DNA of 64,000 bases from Rossellomorea aquimaris (GTDB lineage: Bacteria; Bacillota; Bacilli; Bacillales; Fictibacillaceae), in NCBI GenBank assembly GCA_020524245.1, contig JAIVLN010000001.1:434001-498000 (forward strand). Reading direction: 5' to 3'. Under the pieces are notes generated by a model, which saw nothing but the letters and a program-made list of their open reading frames with translations, did not search any database and had not been told where the DNA came from. A program made the position numbers and the translations under genes. This document shows, one piece after another, positions 1-7,037 of this stretch. Position 1 is the stretch's first letter. Each line of letters begins with the position of its first letter.

Positions 1-774
1 TGCATCTTTTGCAAACTCATCGTCAAGCTCAGGAAGCTCAAGTTGCTTGATTTCGTGGATTTTCACTTTGAAAGTAGCTTCCTTACCAGCAAGCTCTTCT
101 GCATGATATTCTTCAGGGAACGTTACGACAACGTCTTTTTCTGCTCCTGCTTCTTCCCCTTCAAGTTGCTCTTCGAATCCAGGGATGAATGAACCAGAAC
201 CGATTTCTAGAGAATAGTTCTCAGCAGTTCCGCCTTCGAATGCTTCTCCATCAACATATCCAGCAAAGTCGATGACAACCGTGTCGCCGTTTTCTACTTT
301 GCCTTCTTCTTTAACTGAAAGTTCAGCATGTTTCTTTTGCATTTCAGTCAATTCGTTTTGAACATCTTCGTCAGTAACTTCAGTGTCTTGCTTTTCTACT
401 TCAAGACCTTTGTAGTCTCCAAGCTTGACTTCCGGCTTAACCGTTACAGTCGCTTTGAAGATCAAGTTCTTGCCTTTTTCCATTTGCTCGATGTCAACGT
501 CAGGTTGATCAACAGGCTCGATTCCTGTTTCTTCAATTGCTTGACTGTAAGCGCTTGGAAGTAGGATATCCAATGCATCCTGGTAAAGAGCTTCTACACC
601 GAAACGCTTTTCGAACATAGAACGAGGTACCTTCCCTTTACGGAATCCAGGTACGTTCACTTTCTTGACGACCTTTTTGAATGCTTGGTCTAATGCTTCG
701 TTGACACGTTCTGCATCAACATCAATGGTTAATACACCTTGGTTACCTTCTTGTTTTTCCCATTTTGCACTCAT
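1..774 (-). CDS. tig: Trigger factor (3' end outside window)
   Basis: Ribosome-associated peptidyl-prolyl isomerase and chaperone that receives nascent proteins at the exit tunnel. The visible 258 residues hold the N-terminal ribosome-binding domain with the signature [12 protein letters not shown] near residue 44, then the FKBP-like PPIase domain ([17 protein letters not shown]). The start ATG follows GGAGGGAAA at good spacing. The C-terminal chaperone domain lies beyond the window's left edge, so the gene is partial only because of the cut. The ysoA neighbour just upstream is the same as in B. subtilis. Confidence 0.97.
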   Translation of the reverse strand, partial: MSAKWEKQEGNQGVLTIDVDAERVNEALDQAFKKVVKKVNVPGFRKGKVPRSMFEKRFGVEALYQDALDILLPSAYSQAIEETGIEPVDQPDVDIEQMEKGKNLIFKATVTVKPEVKLGDYKGLEVEKQDTEVTDEDVQNELTEMQKKHAELSVKEEGKVENGDTVVIDFAGYVDGEAFEGGTAENYSLEIGSGSFIPGFEEQLEGEEAGAEKDVVVTFPEEYHAEELAGKEATFKVKIHEIKQLELPELDDEFAKDA

Positions 775-868
775 GACTATATTTCCCTCCAACATTTATC
801 TTCTTAAAACTTCATTAACGTTCAAATGAGTTTACAACCACTACATTATAACACATGAACACTGGTTT

Positions 869-1939
869 TCAACTATTCGGCTGATCATCGGGTAAACCGA
901 TGTCTTTCATCGAAATTCGCTCTATTTCAAGGATTTTCTCAACCACTTGTTCAACTGAATCTTCTTTTAAAGAAAAGGCTACCTGGAGCTCATCACTATC
1001 AAACTCGATGCCGTTCATTCGATGGGCAACCTCCAACACTCCAACTGCCCATAATTGTTCGTTCAATGGCTCTGGTTGGAATGGGTAGATCATAAATAAG
1101 TAATGGTCCCAAATTTGTACAGCCATCTCCATTAAAGTAGGATTGTTCTGTTCCAATTCGTGAACGATGATCTTTTTGACTAAACGATAAAATTGACCGT
1201 CCGGTATATCATGAAGTTCACTCGGTTTAACATCCATTGTTTTACCAAACTTATGTATGTGGACCGTTTCATTTGCTTCGCCATCCTTCAACATCTGTAA
1301 TACGATCGTTTTCAATGAAGGATTCGCATCTGGATATGTAAGGTACTTCTTCAATTCTGTTCGTATGGTCGGGTGATTTGGATCCTCTATGGACTGGACG
1401 GCTTGCCATTGTTGTTTAGAATCATTGGACTTCAGCTGCTCAGCCAGTCGTTCCAATTCGTTTTGAGAAATGGACTTCGGCATGCTTTCATATGTATCCT
1501 CGTTACTGGAATCCTCTTCAGCCATTTTTCTACTGAAATAAAGTAATTGGTAGAAGTTTTCAGCCATCTGAGGTGGCAAGCTATTCTCCTGTATGACAGC
1601 TTCCAATATGTCGACCACTTCTTCATAATCTGCAAGTTGGATCAGAATGGATATGTAAATTTGTAGAACATCGTAATATTCCCCGATATCCTTTTTCAGT
1701 ATCTCATCACACTTGATCTTCGCCTCTTGAAGATGACCTAATTCGACCAAACTTAAGACAACACCTATGTTTCCTTGCGGATGATCAGGTTCCATTTCAA
1801 TCAATTGCTGGAAGTAATCCAGCGATTCTTTAAATTTTTTTTGTTTAAGGGCTGACATTCCTTTATTCACAAGCTTAGCAGTAAGGTTTGGGAAGTAAAC
1901 GATTTTGCTGTCACGCGGCCCTTTACGGTGTTTTTCCAA
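869..1939 (-). CDS. ysoA: TPR-repeat protein, YsoA-like
   Basis: Protein of about 356 residues with tetratricopeptide helices in the N-terminal half (for example ALKQKKFKESLDYFQQLIE followed by DHPQGNIGVVLSLVELGH). TPRs mediate protein-protein contacts, and the exact role is unknown. I place the start at a TTG preceded by GGGGAG six bases upstream. A TTG seven codons further upstream has no ribosome binding site. It sits upstream of tig as ysoA does in B. subtilis, and that synteny is the main reason for the symbol. Confidence 0.85.
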   Translation of the reverse strand: MEKHRKGPRDSKIVYFPNLTAKLVNKGMSALKQKKFKESLDYFQQLIEMEPDHPQGNIGVVLSLVELGHLQEAKIKCDEILKKDIGEYYDVLQIYISILIQLADYEEVVDILEAVIQENSLPPQMAENFYQLLYFSRKMAEEDSSNEDTYESMPKSISQNELERLAEQLKSNDSKQQWQAVQSIEDPNHPTIRTELKKYLTYPDANPSLKTIVLQMLKDGEANETVHIHKFGKTMDVKPSELHDIPDGQFYRLVKKIIVHELEQNNPTLMEMAVQIWDHYLFMIYPFQPEPLNEQLWAVGVLEVAHRMNGIEFDSDELQVAFSLKEDSVEQVVEKILEIERISMKDIGLPDDQPNS

Positions 1940-2056
1940 TTCAATCTCCCCGCTTTTCAATCGCTTAAAGCAAGTTTAGCAGTTTAATCTTGTAAAAACA
2001 AATGTAACCTTTCCTCTAGTATTACCATGTGTCTTTACATATAAAATGTAGTACAA

Positions 2057-2096
2057 AAAAACGCTTCCCTTCTTTTCTATGAAGAAGAAAGCGTCA
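2057..2096 (-). terminator. Rho-independent terminator, originally of the tRNA-Gly/tRNA-Arg operon
   Basis: Stem ACGCTT/AAGCGT continued by CTTCTT/AAGAAG, with a run of T on the minus strand after it. It lies just left of the attL repeat. With the island removed it would directly follow the tRNA-Arg 3' end, so it is probably the native tRNA operon terminator, now displaced about 15.8 kb from the tRNA genes. Confidence 0.75.
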
Positions 2097-2100
2097 ATAT

Positions 2101-2137
2101 GTATGAGATGGCGTCCCAGGAGCGATTCGAACGCCCG
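2101..2137. repeat. attL: 37-bp direct repeat of the tRNA-Arg 3' end
   Basis: Identical over 37 bp to the sequence at 17925-17961. It contains the last 29 bases of tRNA-Arg, including the encoded CCA, plus 8 bases downstream. The match stops abruptly on both sides. Together the two copies bound an element of about 15.8 kb. Confidence 0.93.
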
Positions 2138-2275
2138 TTCGAAAAAGATGCTTATTAGTAATTATGTCGAACACACCACGAATACCATTGATTTTTTCAT
2201 TTAAGGTATTCTAACTTTTAGCGAACTCAGTTCGTAAATCAACTTCCTTCATTATTATATAGGAAGCTGTTAAAA

Positions 2276-2797
2276 TTAATCAATAAATTTCCATCTGAAT
2301 CCACCTGCAGTATGTCTTAATTCTTTACATACTTTATGAATTGCTGTGTCTGAAACACCGACAACCAAACTGGCTTGTCTAACACTTGGGTAAACAATTT
2401 CTTTTCCATCTGGCAGTATTTGAACGACCTTTCTTCCGCCATTTAACTTTGAAGGTTTTCTCAAACCTGTACCATAAGCATGTTTGTTTTGCTCAGCGTA
2501 AGTTGCCCACTCCAGATTATCAGCACAATTATTTTCATGGTTTCCGTCAATATGATTAACTGTTGGCTTATTTTCTGGGTTGTCATGGAATGCTAAACAA
2601 ACAAGTCTATGTACTTTTCTATCTCGTTTGCCATTTTCAAAAAATAATTGCACTCCTAAGTATCCAGACAAATTCTTCCGTTTTGATTGTTTCAAGATTC
2701 TTCCGTTTTTCTGCAACTTAAAAGATTTGATTCTGCCTAAATTACTGGCTTGGTATCCTTCAAATCCTGGTATATCTCGCCATACTTCCTTTTCCAT
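2276..2797 (-). CDS. HNH homing-type endonuclease (NUMOD4-HNH_3)
   Basis: Protein of about 173 residues. The N-terminal NUMOD4 motif (EVWRDIPGFEGYQASNLGRI) is followed by an HNH_3 core (VHRLVCLAFHDNP, then VNHIDGNHENNCADNLEW) and a C-terminal helix-turn-helix-like segment typical of free-standing phage HNH enzymes. The start ATG follows GAGGTG. It is the gene nearest attL, separated from the late operon by two terminators, and has its own weak CTTAC-type promoter. It could be a selfish homing gene or a helper of DNA packaging, and sequence alone does not decide. Confidence 0.88.
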   Translation of the reverse strand: MEKEVWRDIPGFEGYQASNLGRIKSFKLQKNGRILKQSKRKNLSGYLGVQLFFENGKRDRKVHRLVCLAFHDNPENKPTVNHIDGNHENNCADNLEWATYAEQNKHAYGTGLRKPSKLNGGRKVVQILPDGKEIVYPSVRQASLVVGVSDTAIHKVCKELRHTAGGFRWKFID

Positions 2798-2866
2798 ATT
2801 CTTCACCTCAACACTATTGAATTGAAGTGAAATGAATTGGTAAGGCAAAATAACAAAAAAAGAAAA

Positions 2867-2889
2867 AGCCATCCCATAACGGAATGGCT
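2867..2889 (-). terminator. Rho-independent terminator upstream of HNH gene
   Basis: Nine-base stem AGCCATTCC/GGGATGGCT with a five-base loop, followed on the minus strand by a long T-rich run. It stops transcription entering from the 2890-3190 region. Confidence 0.8.
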
Positions 2890-3190
2890 CACCAAAGTCT
2901 CCCTGAATTGGGTCAGGGGCAAAGTTTATTGAACCTGCTCCTTACTCACAGAAACAAAATCGTTATCGCCCAAATTGTTTCTACGGCAACGATAGGAATT
3001 TTAACACGAATGTTAATTTCCAATTCCATCGGGACGCACCTTCCTGAAAAGGTGGAATTTGACTTATCATGCCCCTTTGGCGAGAACATGTAGAGGTCTA
3101 CCTTTTCGCCACTTTGTTTGCAGGTATCCAAATTGTACCATGCAGGCTATGGAATTACCATATTTTTGAATATTAATATTCAATAGTATA
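2890..3190. other. Non-coding stretch with several short hairpins
   Basis: No gene supported. Short reading frames exist on both strands, but none has a ribosome binding site or recognisable motif. Small hairpins are visible (CCCTGA/TCAGGG at 2901-2918, CACCTT/AAGGTG near 3038-3055). A minus-strand terminator follows at 2867-2889, so something may be transcribed here. Confidence 0.4.
3166..3183. repeat. 18-bp palindrome, copy 1 (perfect)
   Basis: TTGAATATTAATATTCAA, a perfect inverted repeat. The same or a nearly identical sequence occurs three more times in the island and was not found elsewhere in the window. Possibly an operator of an island regulator. Confidence 0.7.
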
Positions 3191-3191
3191 A

Positions 3192-3311
3192 ATAAAAAAA
3201 TACCAGCAATCCAGTTAAGGAAGGCTGATATTCAAGTTAATGATATTTAATTTATTGCAAATGAAACGTTGACATCGAGACCAATTTTTATTTTGGTGAC
3301 GTTTCATTCAC
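3192..3311 (-). ncRNA. Predicted small RNA of the island
   Basis: A self-contained transcription unit of about 120 nt. A promoter lies upstream (3318-3345). The 5' half folds into a hairpin with perfect 10-bp arms AATGAAACGT/ACGTTTCATT and an inner ACCAA/TTGGT stem. The 3' end is a terminator, ATATCAGC/GCTGGTAT, with seven Ts. A 30-codon frame starts near the 5' end but has no ribosome binding site, so I favour a non-coding RNA. Confidence 0.55.
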
Positions 3312-3317
3312 AATACT

Positions 3318-3345
3318 ATTATAGGTATTCTAAATGGCGGGTAAG
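3318..3345 (-). promoter_or_regulatory. SigmaA-type promoter of predicted small RNA
   Basis: Minus strand -35 CTTACC, 16-bp spacer, perfect -10 TATAAT. It shares the CTTAC -35 with several other promoters in the island. Confidence 0.65.
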
Positions 3346-3402
3346 GAATAAATACAAATTATTTATTATTTAAGTAGAAATATATAGTGGCGTTTCTGAG
3401 GA

Positions 3403-3419
3403 TATACAGATTCTGTATA
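3403..3419. promoter_or_regulatory. 17-bp palindrome TATACAGATTCTGTATA
   Basis: Perfect inverted repeat with a single central base, between the late-operon terminator and the small RNA promoter. The form fits a dimeric regulator site, but no partner is identified. Confidence 0.4.
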
Positions 3420-3520
3420 TAAATGATATAAATTGACCAGCTTTGGAACGTGGGAGCTTTAGAGCCATGCGGAGTTACATTCTAATAAAAGCAGAATTTT
3501 ACTGCTATGTAAAAATAAAA

Positions 3521-3538
3521 GGACTCCCGAAGGAGCCC
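3521..3538 (-). terminator. Terminator of the capsid operon
   Basis: Stem GGGCTCC/GGAGTCC closed by the very stable TTCG loop and followed by TTTTATTTTT on the minus strand, six bases after the last late gene. Confidence 0.85.
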
Positions 3539-3543
3539 GTTAG

Positions 3544-3798
3544 TTATTTACGTTTAAGTGTGATGGTATTTGTATCATCACCATCATGGCTCGTGAAACT
3601 AAGTTCTTTATCTTTGAGTTCAGCAAAACCGCCTAGTACAACTTTAGACCTGCTAGCAATCGTTACATCATTGATTGAGCATTCTTTATACTTACGATTT
3701 GTAACCGTTACTTCATCGTTCTTTTTTTTAACTAGCTCGAAAGTCAAGCCTTGAAAATCTTTGACCAAACCATAAGCCAACTCAATTGTATTATTCAT
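3544..3798 (-). CDS. Small beta-rich late-operon protein, unknown
   Basis: Protein of 84 residues, preceded by GGAGG at good spacing. I do not recognise a family. The alternating hydrophobic pattern suggests mostly beta strands. It is the last gene of the structural operon, 18 bases after the second capsid gene, so a capsid-decoration or head-completion role is possible but unproven. Confidence 0.7.
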   Translation of the reverse strand: MNNTIELAYGLVKDFQGLTFELVKKKNDEVTVTNRKYKECSINDVTIASRSKVVLGGFAELKDKELSFTSHDGDDTNTITLKRK

Positions 3799-3816
3799 AA
3801 TAGTTAACCTCCATTA

Positions 3817-4713
3817 TTAAACTGTTGGTGCAAATTGATAAGCACGTCTGCTGTCGTTGTCAACAAACTTGCCATCTGCCCAGATTTCAAATTGGACTAC
3901 ATTTGTGCCTTTAAGAGCTTGTGCAGTAGATTGCTCTTTTGGCTTAGAAACAATCAAATCACTCATTGAAACATGATAGTGGTCTTCACCAATCAAAGCA
4001 AAAGCAGTTGTGCTATTACCATCAGTATCATGAATCGAGTCTTGATAAACTGGCATTCCAAGTAATGTAGCCATTGCTCCTTCTGGAACATCCGTAAATA
4101 CTAAACGCTCTTCGTTTAAATCATCAAGTACACTGAACTTTGCATCTGAATTGATTAGCCAGAAAGAATCTTTGCCAAGTTTTCGACTGTCTTTAAGTGA
4201 TTGGTAAGCTTCAAACACATCATTGAAACTTAGTGCTTGGCCTGTTTGCGTAGAAGCTTGAGCATTATTCAAATGAAGCATTTTCTCAAAATGAATTTTC
4301 TCATCATCTTCTGCTGTTGGGTCATTATCGTCATATCCAAAAATAAGAATTTCATTACGAATACCGTTATGAATTTTTCTTAAAGCAACATCTTGAAGAT
4401 AACTTACAACAGGTGCATCTGTATCAATTTCAAATTGCTCCGATACTTCGTATGCTTCTCCAAATCGCTTAGGGTTAAATTGAGCTTTAGAAAATACAAT
4501 ATCTTTCAAAGGAAGCGATTGACCCTCAGGAGTAATGCCAGTCGTCAAACCACCAGAAAAACCAGCTGTAGCAATTTGTTGTGTTTGCATAGCATTGTAA
4601 TAATCTTTCACCAAGTGTTTTAGCCATGGAGCTCTGTATGGTGTTTTTCCATCTTCAAGAATTTGTTCTGGCGATAATTTTTTTATCACTTTCAAATTAT
4701 CAGTTGTAATCAT
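3817..4713 (-). CDS. Second HK97-fold capsid protein
   Basis: Protein of 298 residues with the HK97 major-capsid fold pattern. An N-arm and E-loop region (GITPEGQSLPLKDIVFSKAQ) precedes a P-domain helix (YLQDVALRKIHNGIRNEILI) and an A-domain ending in LLGMPVYQDSI. Near the C-terminus ALKGTNVVQFEIWADGK aligns with ALKGTQMLLLDIYADFK of the protease-capsid fusion upstream, so the two are distant paralogues. This copy has no protease and no coiled-coil delta domain. RBS AAAGAGG. An attenuator-like structure precedes it. It could be a minor capsid subunit or an alternative coat. Confidence 0.8.
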   Translation of the reverse strand: MITTDNLKVIKKLSPEQILEDGKTPYRAPWLKHLVKDYYNAMQTQQIATAGFSGGLTTGITPEGQSLPLKDIVFSKAQFNPKRFGEAYEVSEQFEIDTDAPVVSYLQDVALRKIHNGIRNEILIFGYDDNDPTAEDDEKIHFEKMLHLNNAQASTQTGQALSFNDVFEAYQSLKDSRKLGKDSFWLINSDAKFSVLDDLNEERLVFTDVPEGAMATLLGMPVYQDSIHDTDGNSTTAFALIGEDHYHVSMSDLIVSKPKEQSTAQALKGTNVVQFEIWADGKFVDNDSRRAYQFAPTV

Positions 4714-4745
4714 TTATAAAAACCTCTTTCTTTTAATTTGTCAGA

Positions 4746-4806
4746 CACTTATGCCCTCGATTATTCGTCAGTCTATTGAAAAATAAATAAGGGGCATAAG
4801 TGCCCC
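4746..4806 (-). terminator. Terminator with overlapping alternative hairpin
   Basis: GGGGCA/TGCCCC hairpin (4791-4806) followed on the minus strand by a T-rich run, right after the tail-tube gene. The strand CACTTATGCCC of that hairpin can instead pair perfectly over 11 bases with GGGCATAAGTG at 4746-4756. This gives two exclusive structures in front of the second capsid gene. Confidence 0.6.
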
Positions 4807-4811
4807 TCAGA

Positions 4812-5357
4812 TTATGCTGGGAATTGGACTTGGGTATACCAATTCGTTACTTGTGTACCGCCATGAGTTTCGGAATCCAGCATGTAATACACTTCTTTAG
4901 TATCCAGCTCCCGAATGCTGAATGTTAGTTCAACATTTTCTTCCTCAACCGAGCCTTCTAAAGTTTGTGCGGTCAAAGATGGTGGTTGGAATTTACAAGC
5001 GTAAACTACATATAACATTTTTTCAGCAGTTCCAAGTTTTTTCCGTTCAAACAAAATTGCTAATTCTGGAGCAGAATCCGAAGATTTCACTGCTACTCCC
5101 CCATCAGAAACAGTTGCTCCAAATAAGGTTGCATATTCATCTGAGCTCAATCCACTGACAGTCAACGTTCCTTCTCCACCAGCAAAAATATTATCATTAT
5201 AGTCAACAGCATTGTCGCTGTAGAATTTTACGTTTTCATATGACAATTCAGCTTCCACACTCTTAGCACCAGCAATTGGAACTGGTGTTCCGAACGTACT
5301 TCCTGTTAGTGGCGCAACGTGTATCTGCGAAAAACCGCCTAATCTCTTTTTTGCCAT
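4812..5357 (-). CDS. Phage major tail (tube) protein, phi13-like
   Basis: Protein of 181 residues resembling the phi13-family major tail protein. It has GSTFGTPVPIAGAKSVEAEL near the start, YSDNAVDYND and GEGTLTVSGLSSDEYATLFG, then the usual strand-rich C-terminal half. Such proteins polymerise into the tube of siphophage tails. No tape measure, assembly chaperone, baseplate or fibre gene accompanies it, which is odd. RBS AAAGGAG. Terminators flank it on both sides. It may act as a connector or decoration in this element. Confidence 0.8.
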   Translation of the reverse strand: MAKKRLGGFSQIHVAPLTGSTFGTPVPIAGAKSVEAELSYENVKFYSDNAVDYNDNIFAGGEGTLTVSGLSSDEYATLFGATVSDGGVAVKSSDSAPELAILFERKKLGTAEKMLYVVYACKFQPPSLTAQTLEGSVEEENVELTFSIRELDTKEVYYMLDSETHGGTQVTNWYTQVQFPA

Positions 5358-5386
5358 TGTAATTTCTCCTTTATATAAAAAAATAA

Positions 5387-5406
5387 GGAGCCGATTTCTC
5401 GACTCC
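5387..5406 (-). terminator. Terminator after protease-capsid gene
   Basis: Stem GGAGTCGA/TCGGCTCC with a four-base loop, followed by TTATTTTTTT on the minus strand. Confidence 0.8.
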
Positions 5407-5420
5407 CAAGAGTTTTGTTA

Positions 5421-6467
5421 TTATGCTAGTTCCAATACTCGGATAGCATCTTCGTTGATGATTTTGAAATCTGCATAAATATCGAGAAGCAACATTTGAG
5501 TGCCTTTCAAAGCAGAAGTTGTATCTCCAACTCGCTTAAGACTTGCTCCCTTTTTCGTCATTGAAGCAGTTGCTTCAGCGAAGTTACAGAAAAGAACCGT
5601 CACATCTCCCGCTAGAGCAGCTGCTGGGAATTTGTCTTGGATTACGATTTGTTGCCCGAAAATCTTGTAAATTGGTTTACCGTCTACATAATCACGTACC
5701 AATAAGTATCTTCCATCAGCGTCAACCAATTTAGCCACCTGATTGAAAGTTGCACGACTCATGACAAATACCGCATCTGCCAAATACTCAGGATTCATGC
5801 TAAGTGTCATATCAAGTAGGTTGTCAGCAGTAACATTTCCAGCTGTATGAGAACCAACAGTTACTTCAGGGTTAGCTACTCGGTCAACAGTAAGAACACC
5901 TTCAAAAGACTTGTTAGCTTTATCTCCGATAAGAGCTTGCTCATCAAGTTTACGTGCCAATCTACGAGTCATTACTCCTGTTGCATAGTTGATGATGTTG
6001 ATTCCTGAGTCATTGATAAGTTGTTCAGTAAGCTCGATAGCTGTACCCGCTCTTCGTTGTTCTAATTGGACTTTATCAAAGCTGAAATCATTAGCTGTAA
6101 GAGATTCGTTCTCCCCTACGAAAGCTGCATCTCCGATGTTAGTTTCACGAAGGATTTCTAAATTTCCAGAAACAGTTTGGAAGTTACGAGCACGACCAAA
6201 GATAGCTGCTTGTTCAACAAGTTTTTCTACGATTTGGTTAGACAATACTGTTGGAACAGCAATTGATTGACTACCCGTTGTCAAAGTACGCACTTCCTCA
6301 GAGTTCATATCACCTTTAAGGAATTGCTCAACTCCACGAATTTCTTTCTCGGAATCGTTTTCTTTAACGTCACGCACTTCAACAGCGTCTTTTTCATTTT
6401 CACGTTGTTCTGTTTCTAAAGCCTCAAGTTGTTGACGAAGCTCAGAAATTTGTTTTTCTTTTGACAT
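5421..6467 (-). CDS. Nested start: capsid precursor without protease
   Basis: Met191 of the fusion is preceded by AAAAGGAG nine bases upstream of the ATG, as good a ribosome binding site as those of the neighbouring genes. Initiation there would give a capsid precursor of 348 residues consisting of the coiled-coil delta domain and the coat domain. This would supply the excess of coat over protease that head assembly needs. Seen: the signal and the frame. Inferred: that it is used. Confidence 0.65.
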   Translation of the reverse strand: MSKEKQISELRQQLEALETEQRENEKDAVEVRDVKENDSEKEIRGVEQFLKGDMNSEEVRTLTTGSQSIAVPTVLSNQIVEKLVEQAAIFGRARNFQTVSGNLEILRETNIGDAAFVGENESLTANDFSFDKVQLEQRRAGTAIELTEQLINDSGINIINYATGVMTRRLARKLDEQALIGDKANKSFEGVLTVDRVANPEVTVGSHTAGNVTADNLLDMTLSMNPEYLADAVFVMSRATFNQVAKLVDADGRYLLVRDYVDGKPIYKIFGQQIVIQDKFPAAALAGDVTVLFCNFAEATASMTKKGASLKRVGDTTSALKGTQMLLLDIYADFKIINEDAIRVLELA

Positions 6468-7037
6468 ATTAGGTTGCTCCTTTTTATCATCATTTTTTTG
6501 CATTAAAAAAAGCTCTTCACTATCGAGTGAACGAGCTTGAATATTGGACTGTGTGTATGCTGGATTACGGACAACACTGACTTCAGCGAGGTCAATATCT
6601 GTAATCGACCTTTCGTAAGTGCCATCATCACCTTTATTCCATTTATCTTCATTTACTCTCATTCCGAAGCTCATGTTGGTCAATAAGCCATCGGAAATTA
6701 ATGTATGGTAATCTTTACCCCAGCTGGTTGCTGAGATACGAGCCTCCATGAACAATCCTTCATCATCTTCACGTAGCTTCAAACTGTCATTTCTTGTTGA
6801 AGCTAAAAGTTTAGAGTTGTCATGTTCAGCGAGGAAAGTAATTTCATTTCCTTTTTGCAAAGCGTTTCGGAAAGTGTCTGGCATGATACGCTCAATGAAG
6901 CGTTTTTCACGCCCGAGTGGTTCTGACCATTCACCTGTTTTATTGACGTATCCGCTAACCAATAATTCGCCCGAATCTTTTTCTTCACCATCGAGGCGAA
7001 TCTCAATATCACGAAATTCAAGTTTTTCCATTGTCAT
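5421..7037 (-). CDS. Prohead protease fused to HK97 major capsid protein
   Basis: Fusion of about 538 residues. Residues 1-170 are an HK97-type prohead protease (U35 family) with catalytic His72 (FLAEHDNS) and Ser123 (TNMSFGM). Residues 191-235 form a charged coiled coil like the scaffolding delta domain. Residues 240-538 are the HK97-fold major capsid protein. The fusion would process its own delta domain during head maturation. I chose the ATG after AGGAAGG, overlapping the portal gene end by about 20 bases. A second ribosome binding site inside the gene suggests the capsid part is also made separately. Fused protease-capsid genes are known in some phages. Confidence 0.92.
   Translation of the reverse strand: MTMEKLEFRDIEIRLDGEEKDSGELLVSGYVNKTGEWSEPLGREKRFIERIMPDTFRNALQKGNEITFLAEHDNSKLLASTRNDSLKLREDDEGLFMEARISATSWGKDYHTLISDGLLTNMSFGMRVNEDKWNKGDDGTYERSITDIDLAEVSVVRNPAYTQSNIQARSLDSEELFLMQKNDDKKEQPNMSKEKQISELRQQLEALETEQRENEKDAVEVRDVKENDSEKEIRGVEQFLKGDMNSEEVRTLTTGSQSIAVPTVLSNQIVEKLVEQAAIFGRARNFQTVSGNLEILRETNIGDAAFVGENESLTANDFSFDKVQLEQRRAGTAIELTEQLINDSGINIINYATGVMTRRLARKLDEQALIGDKANKSFEGVLTVDRVANPEVTVGSHTAGNVTADNLLDMTLSMNPEYLADAVFVMSRATFNQVAKLVDADGRYLLVRDYVDGKPIYKIFGQQIVIQDKFPAAALAGDVTVLFCNFAEATASMTKKGASLKRVGDTTSALKGTQMLLLDIYADFKIINEDAIRVLELA

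Noticed and set aside
2946-3131. Minus-strand open frame of 61 residues in the left part of the island
   Set aside because: No ribosome binding site, no recognisable motif, and it overlaps hairpin-rich sequence before a terminator. Treated as non-coding.
3220-3311. Thirty-codon frame inside the predicted small RNA
   Set aside because: The start is close to the 5' end without a ribosome binding site and inside a stable hairpin. Kept as RNA only.
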